NCBI GenBank assembly: GCA_041748655.1
Contig: JBGTCV010000010.1
Location: 1-64,000, forward strand
Direction: 5' to 3'
From: Leptofilum sp041748655
GTDB taxonomy: Bacteria > Chloroflexota > Anaerolineae > Promineifilales > Promineifilaceae
Length of the DNA stretch: 64,000 bases
Each line of letters opens with the position of its first letter. Within the stretch, counting starts at the first letter, position 1. The notes under the pieces are model-generated. The model worked only from the letters and a program-made list of their open reading frames with translations, ran no database searches and was not told the origin of the DNA. Position numbers and translations under genes: made by a program. Below are positions 55,488 to 63,630 of this stretch, piece after piece.

Positions 55488-56933
55488 TTAATTGTTAGAG
55501 AAGTTGTCTGCCGGGCGCAGATCGGGCGTTTCGGTCCAATCTTGCAGCACGGCAAATTGGCCACCCTGCACCTGGCGAATCTGCGCCACGTGCGGTGAAC
55601 GGCTGTCATCAGAGAAGTCAACGCGCATAACGCCATCGAGTACGTCAATCGCGCCAAGTTCAACGAGTGCAGCATGGACATCGGCTCCGGTCAGAGCATC
55701 GAAGCCAACATTGTCGATAGCCAGCTCGATGGCACGTACTGCCAGGTCTACACCGGCGAAGGTGAGCAGATAGCCGACGCCACGTTCACCGGGCTGCCGG
55801 TTGTTGGCGGCAAATTCTTCAGCGGCATACTGGACGCCCGAATTGTCTTCATCGTTCCAGAAAAGGTAGGGGAAGGGTGTAATCATCCCTTCTACCAGGG
55901 CTGGGTCACTAACGAAGGCGTAGATAGCAATGTCCATGGCCCAGTTGTTGCCACCAAAGAGGAACTGGTCGCGCAGCCCCAGGGCGCCCATTCCGTTGAG
56001 GATGGAGGCTGGGCCAAAGGCGAGGGAGTTGGTGTAGATGACGTTAGCGCCCGCAGCCTGTGCATTGAGGATGGCGGTGGTAGCATCGGCCGTGGGTGTT
56101 GGATCAACCAATTCGTTAGCCACAATTTCGATCCCCAGCTCTTCAGCATAAGCCAGGGCTTCATCGGTGTAAGCGCCTTGTCCATAGGCAGTCGGCCAGC
56201 TAACGTAGGCGATTTTGATCTCATCGCCTGCGCCTTCGGGCTTTACGTCATCCCAGTTGGCGCTGATGTAATCCATAAACAGGGCAAACTGGTCTGGGTA
56301 GATGGGGGCGTAGCCGAAGGTGTAGCCAGATTCGGGGCCGTAAAAGGCCACGGAGCTAAGACCAGCGGCCAGGTTGGGGATCTGATCTTCCACAAAGCGG
56401 CTGGCGAGCGCTTCGCCATCACCAGAGCCGTAGGTGAACATAACGAGGACGTTGTCATCTTCACTGGTGTAGCGGTCATAGGTGGCCACTGCTTCATCGA
56501 CGCTGGATTGGGTGTCGGTGAAGCGGAGTTCGATTTGGGCACCACGAATGCCACCGCTGGCGTTTACGGCCGCAACAGCGTCGTTAAAGCCATTGATCAG
56601 CGGCCCGGTAATACCGGCCAGCGGGCCAGAAAGGTCACCAAAGTGGTAGAAGGTGATGGTTTCGCCTTCGAGATTGTCGGTGCGCATCTCTTCTGCTGGT
56701 TCTTCAACAGCTTCGACTATTTCGGTGGCAGCAGCTTCAACGGTGGGGGCGATCTCTTCAACGGCCGCTTCAACGGTGGGGGCAATTTCTTCAGCGGCCG
56801 CTTGCAGAGTTGGGGCAACTTCGTCGATGGCGTCTGTCACAGCATCCTGCACCTCGGCCGGGGTACCACAGGCAACCAGAAACAGGGTACCTAGCAGGAA
56901 AAACAGCAATGTAAATACGGGTATTTTCTTCAT
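55488..56933 (-). CDS. livK: ABC transporter substrate-binding lipoprotein (LivK/Leu-Ile-Val type)
   Basis: A 481-residue lipoprotein. The lipobox is LFLVAC (Cys about residue 22). A linker of about 55 residues is built of an 11-residue repeat (EIAPTVEAAVE variants). The periplasmic-binding-protein type I domain starts near ITFYHFGDLSGPLAGITGPL and includes GGIRGAQIELRFTDTQ and YATADF-free Leu-Ile-Val-type motifs such as GYLLTFAGVDLAVRAIELA near the end. AAGGAG precedes ATG 56933. The acidic repeat spacer is unusual and probably lifts the receptor from the membrane. Confidence 0.9.
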   Translation of the reverse strand: MKKIPVFTLLFFLLGTLFLVACGTPAEVQDAVTDAIDEVAPTLQAAAEEIAPTVEAAVEEIAPTVEAAATEIVEAVEEPAEEMRTDNLEGETITFYHFGDLSGPLAGITGPLINGFNDAVAAVNASGGIRGAQIELRFTDTQSSVDEAVATYDRYTSEDDNVLVMFTYGSGDGEALASRFVEDQIPNLAAGLSSVAFYGPESGYTFGYAPIYPDQFALFMDYISANWDDVKPEGAGDEIKIAYVSWPTAYGQGAYTDEALAYAEELGIEIVANELVDPTPTADATTAILNAQAAGANVIYTNSLAFGPASILNGMGALGLRDQFLFGGNNWAMDIAIYAFVSDPALVEGMITPFPYLFWNDEDNSGVQYAAEEFAANNRQPGERGVGYLLTFAGVDLAVRAIELAIDNVGFDALTGADVHAALVELGAIDVLDGVMRVDFSDDSRSPHVAQIRQVQGGQFAVLQDWTETPDLRPADNFSNN

Positions 56934-57047
56934 GTTTACTCTCTCCTTTTCTTAGATAAATAAGGTTTTTTTAACTTATCGTAATTGTTTTGTTTTAACT
57001 CACCTCCTTAAAAAAGTAGGGGTCTTCAGAATTTCGTAGGGTTTCAC

Positions 57048-57079
57048 GGGCTGCCAACCCCATGAATTCCCAAAGAGCC
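57048..57079. repeat. Dispersed repeat GGCT..CAACCCC..TTCC.AAAGAGCC, copy 2
   Basis: Aligned with 14965-14996, and preceded by TTTCACG as there. It lies in the gap between LivM and the binding-protein gene. Confidence 0.65.
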
Positions 57080-57141
57080 AAAAGTTTTTAACGCAAAAGT
57101 GCCAGGATATCGTGAAATAGCGGTTGGTTTCTCGATGATGT

Positions 57142-58266
57142 TTAGCGGGCAAACGGCCGTAACCGCCACGCCGCCTTCATGAGCCGCCAACGATACGCCA
57201 GGCCACGGGGTTCAAAAATAAGAAATATCGTTAATGCCAGGCCGAAGATTAACGGCCGTAACGCCGCACCAATCCCCCCCGCATTTGCAGGGAACATATT
57301 GATGATGGGTGGGGTAAGAATCGTGGCCAGCTCTTCCAGCAAAATGATGAGCGTGGAGCCAAAGATGGGGCCAACGCTGGTGCCCAGCCCGCCCACAATC
57401 AACATGCCCAGCATGATGATGGAATCGTTCAGGCCAATTGTCTCGGAGTTGAGGTGGCGCAGGTTGTGAGCCAGCAGCGACCCGGCTATGCCAGCGTAGA
57501 CAGAGGCGATGAAGAAAGCGCGTAATTTGTACGCAAACAGGTTGATCCCTAGCAGTTCCGCCGCCAGATCGTTGTCGCGAATGGAGATGAAGGCGCGGCC
57601 CAGGCGGCTGCGGGAAATATTGTGAGCGGCAATGGTACTGATGATAAGTACAACCAGGGTAATATAGATAAATTGATTCGGGGTGGCAAAGCGGTAGGTG
57701 CAAACGGCCGTTGCCGTATTAAACGTCGTGCCCAAAAAACAGGTGTTGCTAATCACCGGCAGGTTAATGACAGGCACCGGCACATTGATGCCCTGCGCCC
57801 CGTTCAGCACATCCCTCCAGAGATTGCGGGTAAACCAGGGAATAATAAATTGGGCGCTCAGGGTAGCCATTACCAGATAAAACCCTTTCACCCGCAGCGA
57901 GGGCAGGCCAAACAGCAGGCCGACCAGCCCGGCACCCAGGCCCGCCATCGGCAAGGCAAAAAAGAAGCTCCAGCCCCAAACCCCTACCAGCAAGGCAGAA
58001 ATATAGCCACCAACCGTCATGAATGCGGCTTGCCCCAGGGAAATTTGGCCTGTGTAGCCCGTTAAAATATTTAGCCCCTGCACCGCAATAATAAAAATGC
58101 AGATACGGTTCACCAACGAAACAAATGAAGCTGAAGCAATGGTGGGCAAAGCGAACAAGGCGGCTAAAAACAGCAGCAGCAGCACATATTGCCACCGCTT
58201 GCGTATAACCGCCATATCTTGTTCATAAGAGCGGTCAAAATCACCCGCTGGTCGTAAAACAGACAT
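57142..58266 (-). CDS. livM: Branched-chain amino acid-type ABC permease (LivM)
   Basis: A 374-residue permease with about nine membrane helices. The LivM/BPD_transp_2 pattern is present: GQISLGQAAFMTVGGYISALL, the cytoplasmic coupling helix FISIRDNDLAAELLGIN, and MLIVGGLGTSVGPIFGS. A cytoplasmic N-terminal basic region precedes the first helix. AGGAG precedes ATG 58266, nine bases after the LivH stop. It forms the translocation pore with LivH. Confidence 0.94.
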   Translation of the reverse strand: MSVLRPAGDFDRSYEQDMAVIRKRWQYVLLLLFLAALFALPTIASASFVSLVNRICIFIIAVQGLNILTGYTGQISLGQAAFMTVGGYISALLVGVWGWSFFFALPMAGLGAGLVGLLFGLPSLRVKGFYLVMATLSAQFIIPWFTRNLWRDVLNGAQGINVPVPVINLPVISNTCFLGTTFNTATAVCTYRFATPNQFIYITLVVLIISTIAAHNISRSRLGRAFISIRDNDLAAELLGINLFAYKLRAFFIASVYAGIAGSLLAHNLRHLNSETIGLNDSIIMLGMLIVGGLGTSVGPIFGSTLIILLEELATILTPPIINMFPANAGGIGAALRPLIFGLALTIFLIFEPRGLAYRWRLMKAAWRLRPFAR

Positions 58267-58275
58267 TTGGTTCTC

Positions 58276-59229
58276 CTAAATCCGCTCAATCCGTTTTTGG
58301 CCAAACAGGCCATCTGGGCGGAAGGCGAGTACGATGAGCAAAATGACGTAAGGTACAATGGCGGCGGAGTTGCGCACGGCCTGGGCGACGTCTGGCCCCA
58401 AAATGAACTCATTGGTGGGCAAGGCGACAAGCCCTTGCGCCAGACCGACAATCAGTCCACCGACGACTGCGCCGGGGATAGATTCCAGCCCGCCCAGCAG
58501 CACGGCGGGGAACGCGGCCAATACCACAATGGAGAGACTCAAATCCAGGCCGCTGGCGGTGGCGATGAGGATACCACCCACGGCGGCGATGATGCCCGCA
58601 ATGGCCCAGGAGATGCCAAAGACCCGATTGATGCGAATGCCCACGCTTTGCGCCGTTTCATGGTCTTCGGCGGTGGCCCGCATGGCCAGGCCGATGGTGG
58701 TATATTGGAAGAAAAGCCAGAGCAGAACGACACAGACCATCGCCACCACAAAGGACCAGACCAGATTTTGCCGGAGGACGACAATCATGGGATTGTCGTT
58801 GTAGGTGAGGGGCAGGGTGAGCCGGTAAGGGTTGGTGACGTCGAAAATGACGGGGAAGTTGCGCTGTACGGTGCCAAATATCAGGATGGTTAACCCTTGC
58901 AAGAACTGCGCCAGGGCCAGGGTCATGAGGATGATGGAGAGCAGCGGTTGGCCAGTCAGCGGGCGCAGCGCCAGCCGCTCAATAAGCAGACCTAACAACA
59001 CAGATACAAGCAGGGCGCAAAGAATGGCCAGCCAGAGCGGCAGATTCAGGCCATCTTCATACCAAAACCACCAGGTGGCCATTGTGCCGATGAGCAGCAT
59101 TTGCCCCTGGGCAAAGTTGAACACTTCGGACGATTTGAAGATAAGGACAATGCCCAGCGCAATGAGGGCAATCGGCCCGCCGTTCAAAAGTCCTGTAATT
59201 GCAAATTGGGGAAGTAGCTGCCAATTCAT
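58276..59229 (-). CDS. livH: Branched-chain amino acid-type ABC permease (LivH)
   Basis: A 317-residue permease with about eight helices. Features include NGGPIALIALGIVLIFKSS and FNFAQGQMLLIGTM at the start, the coupling helix MRATAEDHETAQSVGI, and GGLESIPGAVVGGLIVG. It pairs with LivM (next downstream) as the membrane channel. No ACGGCCGT copy lies in it. It is upstream of LivM and downstream of a ligase gene, from which a CCACAGAGG palindrome separates it. Confidence 0.94.
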   Translation of the reverse strand: MNWQLLPQFAITGLLNGGPIALIALGIVLIFKSSEVFNFAQGQMLLIGTMATWWFWYEDGLNLPLWLAILCALLVSVLLGLLIERLALRPLTGQPLLSIILMTLALAQFLQGLTILIFGTVQRNFPVIFDVTNPYRLTLPLTYNDNPMIVVLRQNLVWSFVVAMVCVVLLWLFFQYTTIGLAMRATAEDHETAQSVGIRINRVFGISWAIAGIIAAVGGILIATASGLDLSLSIVVLAAFPAVLLGGLESIPGAVVGGLIVGLAQGLVALPTNEFILGPDVAQAVRNSAAIVPYVILLIVLAFRPDGLFGQKRIERI

Positions 59230-59256
59230 AAGCGTATCCTGCGAGTTGCGTTTTTG

Positions 59257-59324
59257 GCCACAGAGGGCATAGAGGGTTTTGAGATTGAATCCTATTCTCT
59301 TATCTCTCTTTTTCCTCTGTGGCT
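59257..59324. repeat. CCACAGAGG/CCTCTGTGG hairpin before livH
   Basis: GGCCACAGAGGGCATAGAGG faces CTCTTTTTCCTCTGTGGC. It lies between the ligase stop and livH, so it may attenuate transcription within the cluster. Confidence 0.75.
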
Positions 59325-59331
59325 AAGTTTT

Positions 59332-61245
59332 TTAGTAAAGAGTGGCGACTTTTACGGCCGTTTCCACCATACCTGTACTGCCATCCTGATACTGTACCGT
59401 CGCCCGCACCTCGATGCGCTCCGCGCCGTTGTACATACCCTGGATGATGTCATCGTATTTACTGTAGAGCACGCTGCGCTTTAGCTTGCGGGAACGGGTC
59501 ATCTCTTCTTCATCGGCGTCGAACTCTTTATGCATCAGAACAAAGCGGCGAATACGGCCGTTTGGCGGCAAACTTTCATTCACTTCCGCCACCGCTTGCT
59601 GAACCAGATCATACACTTCTGGTTTCTGCGACAGGTCGATATAGGTGGTATAGCCCAGACCGCGCCGCTCGGCCCAGTTGCCCACGTTGCCAAAATCCAT
59701 CACGATGAGCGCCGTGACAAAATCACGCTCTGTGCCGATGGCCATCACGTCCCGAATGTAGGGGCTAAACTTGAGCCGACCCTCAATAAATTGGGGCGAA
59801 AACTTCTCGCCGTTGGCCATCGTCAGCATCTCTTTCACCCGGTCCAGGTAGATGACGTGGCCATCATCGTCGATGTAGCCTGCGTCACCGGTGCGGAACC
59901 ATTTACGGCCGTCTTCATCCACCCACAGCGACGCTTCTGTTGCCTCTGGATTTTTGTAATACCCCTGAAACAAGACCGGGCCCGTAAGCAAAATCTCGCT
60001 ATCTTCACCAATCATGGCCGCCGCTTCCGGAATCGGTTTGCCCACGCTGGCAAACTTGATGTCCCCGTCCCGGTGCAGCGTCGCCCCACCCGTCAGCTCC
60101 GTGGAACCGTACACCTGCTTCAGGTTAATGCCCAGGGCATGGAAAAAGCGCATGGCGTCTGGGCTAAGCGCCGAACCAGCCGTGTAGGCAGAGCGAATGC
60201 GGGAAAGGCCCAGCTTGTCGCGCAGCGGCCCAAACACCGTCAGGTTACCCAGCTTATAGGCCAGATCAAGCCCGACACTCACTGGCTCGTTGCGCAATCG
60301 CTTGTCGGCCACCTGGTAGCCCACGGGCAGGAAGGTCTGGTACAGCTTACGGTTGAGCCAGCTCGATTCGTTGATGCTTACCTGCACCATGCCGACCAGG
60401 TTTTCCCACAGCCGGGAGTTGTACAGCAGACCTTGCGGAGCAATTTCGCGAATATTTTCCCGCACCGTTTCTGGCTCTTCGGGGAAGTTCATCACAATGC
60501 CAGCGTAGACGTGCGGGGCAATGCCCAGGGCGTGTTCACCAATCCAACCCAGCGGCAGAATGCTCACGTGGTTATCGCTGTCGAAGCGGGGGTCGATCTC
60601 GTTGAAGAGACGGGTGCTGTTCATGAGGTTGTTATGGCTGAGCATGGCGGCTTTGGGCAGACCCGTAGTGCCTGAGGTGTAGCAAAGAACGGCCGTATCC
60701 TCCCCCTGCCCCAACCAAACCTCCGTCTCGAACCGATCTGGCTCCTTCTCCGCCACGCCGCGCCCCAATTCCAGCACCTCTTCAAAGGAGATAAACCACG
60801 GCTCATCATAATTCCACAACCCTTTATCTTCCCAATAAATCACCTTCTTGAGGTTTGGCACTTCAGACCGAATCTCCAGCATCTTGTCGCACTGCTCCTG
60901 GTCTTTTGCCATGGCAAAAGTGGAATCACTGTGCGAAGCAATATAAGTCAACTCTTTGGGGATGGCATCGGTGTAAACCCCCACCTGGGTCGCACCCACC
61001 GCCAACAAGCCTAAATACCCCCACAAATATTGCCGGTCGTTGTCCCCAATGGTGCAAACCTTGTCCCCTCGCTGCACACCTAAGGCAAGCAAGCCCAGGG
61101 CAAAAAGCTTCACGTTTTCATACGAATCTTGCCAGGTAAACTCACGCCAAATGCCAAACTCCTTCTGCCGCAGCGCTATTTTGCCAGCGCCATACACCTG
61201 CACCTGCTTCAAAAAATATTGGGGGATTGTTTGTGGATTGTTCAT
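59332..61245 (-). CDS. Long-chain acyl-CoA synthetase (AMP-forming, FAA1-like)
   Basis: About 637 residues from ATG 61245 (a TTG lies six codons upstream). ANL family: phosphate loop AVLCYTSGTTGLPKAAML (about residues 199-216), QVYGSTELTGG, WFRTGDAGYID (Asp) and DRVKEMLTMANGEKFSP, the hinge with its catalytic-Lys region. Length and motifs match bacterial FAA1/long-chain fatty acyl-CoA ligases. It lies between LivG and LivH genes, an arrangement in which the transporter probably imports the acid the ligase activates. Confidence 0.92.
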   Translation of the reverse strand: MNNPQTIPQYFLKQVQVYGAGKIALRQKEFGIWREFTWQDSYENVKLFALGLLALGVQRGDKVCTIGDNDRQYLWGYLGLLAVGATQVGVYTDAIPKELTYIASHSDSTFAMAKDQEQCDKMLEIRSEVPNLKKVIYWEDKGLWNYDEPWFISFEEVLELGRGVAEKEPDRFETEVWLGQGEDTAVLCYTSGTTGLPKAAMLSHNNLMNSTRLFNEIDPRFDSDNHVSILPLGWIGEHALGIAPHVYAGIVMNFPEEPETVRENIREIAPQGLLYNSRLWENLVGMVQVSINESSWLNRKLYQTFLPVGYQVADKRLRNEPVSVGLDLAYKLGNLTVFGPLRDKLGLSRIRSAYTAGSALSPDAMRFFHALGINLKQVYGSTELTGGATLHRDGDIKFASVGKPIPEAAAMIGEDSEILLTGPVLFQGYYKNPEATEASLWVDEDGRKWFRTGDAGYIDDDGHVIYLDRVKEMLTMANGEKFSPQFIEGRLKFSPYIRDVMAIGTERDFVTALIVMDFGNVGNWAERRGLGYTTYIDLSQKPEVYDLVQQAVAEVNESLPPNGRIRRFVLMHKEFDADEEEMTRSRKLKRSVLYSKYDDIIQGMYNGAERIEVRATVQYQDGSTGMVETAVKVATLY

Positions 61246-61265
61246 AGGAAAATTAGTTGTCAACG

Positions 61266-62039
61266 TTAGGCTTTACCCAAATAGGCATCAATCACTCTGG
61301 AATCCTGCTTAATGACAGCCGGCACCCCATCCGCAATCTTGACCCCAAAATCCAGCACAACAACGCGGTCAGAAATATCCATCACCAACCCCATGTCGTG
61401 CTCAATCAACACAATAGTGATGCCGCGCCGCTCGTGAATGTCCAGAATAAAGCGGGCCATATCTTCTTTTTCTTCCACGTTCATGCCCGCCATCGGCTCA
61501 TCCAGCAGCAGCAGTTCCGGCTCCATGGCCAAAGCTCGCCCCAGCTCTACCCGCTTGCGCAAACCATAGGGCAGCGCGCCCACAGTTGCCTTGCGAATGT
61601 GGGCTATCTCCAAAAAGTCGATGATTTCTTCGACCACAGCGCGATGCTCAACTTCTTCACGCTGGGCCGCGCCCCAGTACAATATGCTGGCCACGCTGTT
61701 TTGCTTCATGTGGATGTGGCGTGCGGCCATCATGTTGTCTAATGTGCTTAGACCGGTATAGAGGGCAATATTCTGGAAGGTGCGGGCAATGCCCAGGGAT
61801 GCAACTTTATGGGTAGAGGTTTGGGTGAGGTCTGCCCCGTTAAAAAAGATTTCACCTTTTTGCGGGCGATAAAAGCCGCTGATGCAGTTGAGCAGGGAAG
61901 TTTTGCCAGCGCCGTTTGGCCCAATAATGGCGCGGATTTCCCCTTTTTTTACGCCGAAGTTAATATCTGAGAGAGCAGCATTACCCCCAAAGCTTAAAGA
62001 GACATTCTTAACATCAAGCAGGACGGTGTTTGAACTCAT
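61266..62039 (-). CDS. livG: Branched-chain amino acid-type ABC transporter ATPase (LivG)
   Basis: About 257 residues from ATG 62039 (AGAGG site; a longer upstream frame to 62180 is not needed). Walker A is IGPNGAGKTSLLNCI, signature LPYGLRKRVELGRAL, Walker B LLLLDEPMAGMN and switch ITIVLIEHDMG. The C-terminal VIDAYLGKA tail is standard for LivG. It is the first gene of the cluster in transcription order, followed by the ligase after about 20 bases. Confidence 0.94.
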   Translation of the reverse strand: MSSNTVLLDVKNVSLSFGGNAALSDINFGVKKGEIRAIIGPNGAGKTSLLNCISGFYRPQKGEIFFNGADLTQTSTHKVASLGIARTFQNIALYTGLSTLDNMMAARHIHMKQNSVASILYWGAAQREEVEHRAVVEEIIDFLEIAHIRKATVGALPYGLRKRVELGRALAMEPELLLLDEPMAGMNVEEKEDMARFILDIHERRGITIVLIEHDMGLVMDISDRVVVLDFGVKIADGVPAVIKQDSRVIDAYLGKA

Positions 62040-62227
62040 GCAACCTCTAAATTGTGAGTGGCAAGGTCTTCGCCTTACCAAGGAGTGTGGTGGCCAGCAA
62101 TTTTTTTGTTTTGTACTGTTTGCACAATGGGTATTCGTCTCTTCTGCACAAAAGTTACCATAAGCAAGAGCGATAGGCAAGATTTTCCATCAGAATTAGT
62201 GGATAACGCCAAAATGCAGGAATGAAG

Positions 62228-62282
62228 CAATTGGGTAATTGGGTAATTTAAGGACGCAGTCTCCTAAATTACCCAATTACCC
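62228..62282. repeat. Iterated-word palindrome, AATTGGGTAATTGGGTAA type
   Basis: CAATTGGGTAATTGGGTAAT (62228-62247) faces TAAATTACCCAATTACCC (62265-62282). The word GGGTAATT is repeated in each arm. Confidence 0.82.
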
Positions 62283-62310
62283 TAATTATATGCGCATCAG
62301 AGAGGCAGAA

Positions 62311-63498
62311 TCAGACAGCATTGGCCCGGTCGATGGGGCGCATTTGAGGCAGTTCGGTTGGGTTGTAGTTGGGGTCGCGCCAGCGGGTGAGCTTGATGAT
62401 GTGGCGGGCGGCCCACCATCCGGCACGGAAAAAGCGCGGGTATTTAAGGATGTAGGCAAAGCGGGCCAGACGGGTACGCAGGTTTAGATGCCGGAACAGC
62501 GGGTGGCGGTGCAGCTGCTTTTTGTAGGTGGCAAAGCTGAAATCTTGCCGGGCAAAGGCGTCGGCCAGGGCGGCGGCGGCGACTTCGCCGTAACCCAGGG
62601 CGAAGGAGATGCCTTCGCCAAAGAGTGGGTCGGTTCCGGCAGCGTCACCGACTAAAATGACGCGGGGAATGGCAAAACGGCCGTTTCCCCCCCACCACCG
62701 AATCGGATGCCCCTTTAACTTATACTCGCTCAGGTTACGATCCCGCACGGCCATCGCGTCACCCAGGGTTTGCTTGAGGTCCGCTTTGGGGCGCTCGGGC
62801 CGGGCGCGGCTGTCGAAAACGCCCCGATTCATGTAAGGTTGGCCGTCAACATAGCTGGGAAAGTCCCAATAATAACCTTGCAGCTGATGATCGGTCATGG
62901 GGGTAAAGTCGAAGATGGCCACGCCGTCGCGGAATTCCGGCTGGGCGTGAGCGTTTTCCGGAGTCAACACTTCGATGAGGCGAGCTACGCGGGAATCATC
63001 TTCCCACTTCAGACGGCGGCGCACAAAGCTGCGCGAGCCATCGGCGGCGACCACCGTTTGGGCATGGAAGATCGCTTTTTCGGTGGTCACTTCAACGTAG
63101 TCGTCGTGGGGCACTACGTCTGTGACCGCTTCGCCCTGCCGCACGTTAACGCCGAGGGAGACGGCCGTTTTCACCAGCCAATGGTCAAACTCATCCCGCC
63201 GAATGATGCGAAAAACGGGGTTGCCAAAGAAGGAGTAGCTCTGGTCCTGGTACAGCAGCCGCACTTCGCGCACGTCGAAGCTTTTGGGTTCAAACGGCAG
63301 CCCCAGCCGGGCCAGAATATTTTGGCCAATATGGGTAACACCGCCACCGCACAGCTTTTCGCGAGGATGAACGGCTTTGTCCACCACCACAATGCGCTTT
63401 GCCCAGGCGGGATTGTTTTTAACCAGATGTAACGCAGTTGATGTACCAGAAGGCCCCGACCCCACAATTAAAATATCGACCTTTTGAATCTCCGCCAT
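62311..63498 (-). CDS. Geranylgeranyl-reductase-like FAD-dependent oxidoreductase
   Basis: A 395-residue flavoprotein. The N-terminal dinucleotide fold is VDILIVGSGPSGTSTALHL (GxGxxG at 13-18), followed by HPREKLCGGGVTHIG, typical of the geranylgeranyl reductase/ChlP-type group. Later come VVAADGSRSFVRRRL and the second FAD motif VILVGDAAGTDPLFGEGISFAL. Members reduce prenyl chains of quinones or lipids or act as related monooxygenases. With menB in the window, action on the menaquinone side chain is possible but unproven. AAGGAG precedes ATG 63498. Confidence 0.88.
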   Translation of the reverse strand: MAEIQKVDILIVGSGPSGTSTALHLVKNNPAWAKRIVVVDKAVHPREKLCGGGVTHIGQNILARLGLPFEPKSFDVREVRLLYQDQSYSFFGNPVFRIIRRDEFDHWLVKTAVSLGVNVRQGEAVTDVVPHDDYVEVTTEKAIFHAQTVVAADGSRSFVRRRLKWEDDSRVARLIEVLTPENAHAQPEFRDGVAIFDFTPMTDHQLQGYYWDFPSYVDGQPYMNRGVFDSRARPERPKADLKQTLGDAMAVRDRNLSEYKLKGHPIRWWGGNGRFAIPRVILVGDAAGTDPLFGEGISFALGYGEVAAAALADAFARQDFSFATYKKQLHRHPLFRHLNLRTRLARFAYILKYPRFFRAGWWAARHIIKLTRWRDPNYNPTELPQMRPIDRANAV

Positions 63499-63524
63499 TT
63501 TCTCCTTCTGCCTCCGCTTCGTTG

Positions 63525-63628
63525 GCAGTAATTAGTGGCCAGTAAACAGTATTCTGTTTTTGTCTGATTACTGAATACTGCTCACTACTCACTGATTACT
63601 GCTCAGTGATTACCGATTACTGTTCACC
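63525..63628. repeat. Iterated-word array of CAGTGATTAC / CCGATTACTG
   Basis: Tandem and inverted variants of GATTACTG, CAGTAA, CTCACTACTCACTGATTACT and TTCACCGATCACCG. It combines the words of the repeats at 43868 and 54471. Confidence 0.75.
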
Positions 63629-63630
63629 GA

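Noticed and set aside
55674..56894. Plus-strand open frame of about 400 codons opposite livK
   Set aside because: No ribosome site or recognisable domain; caused by codon bias of the real minus-strand gene.
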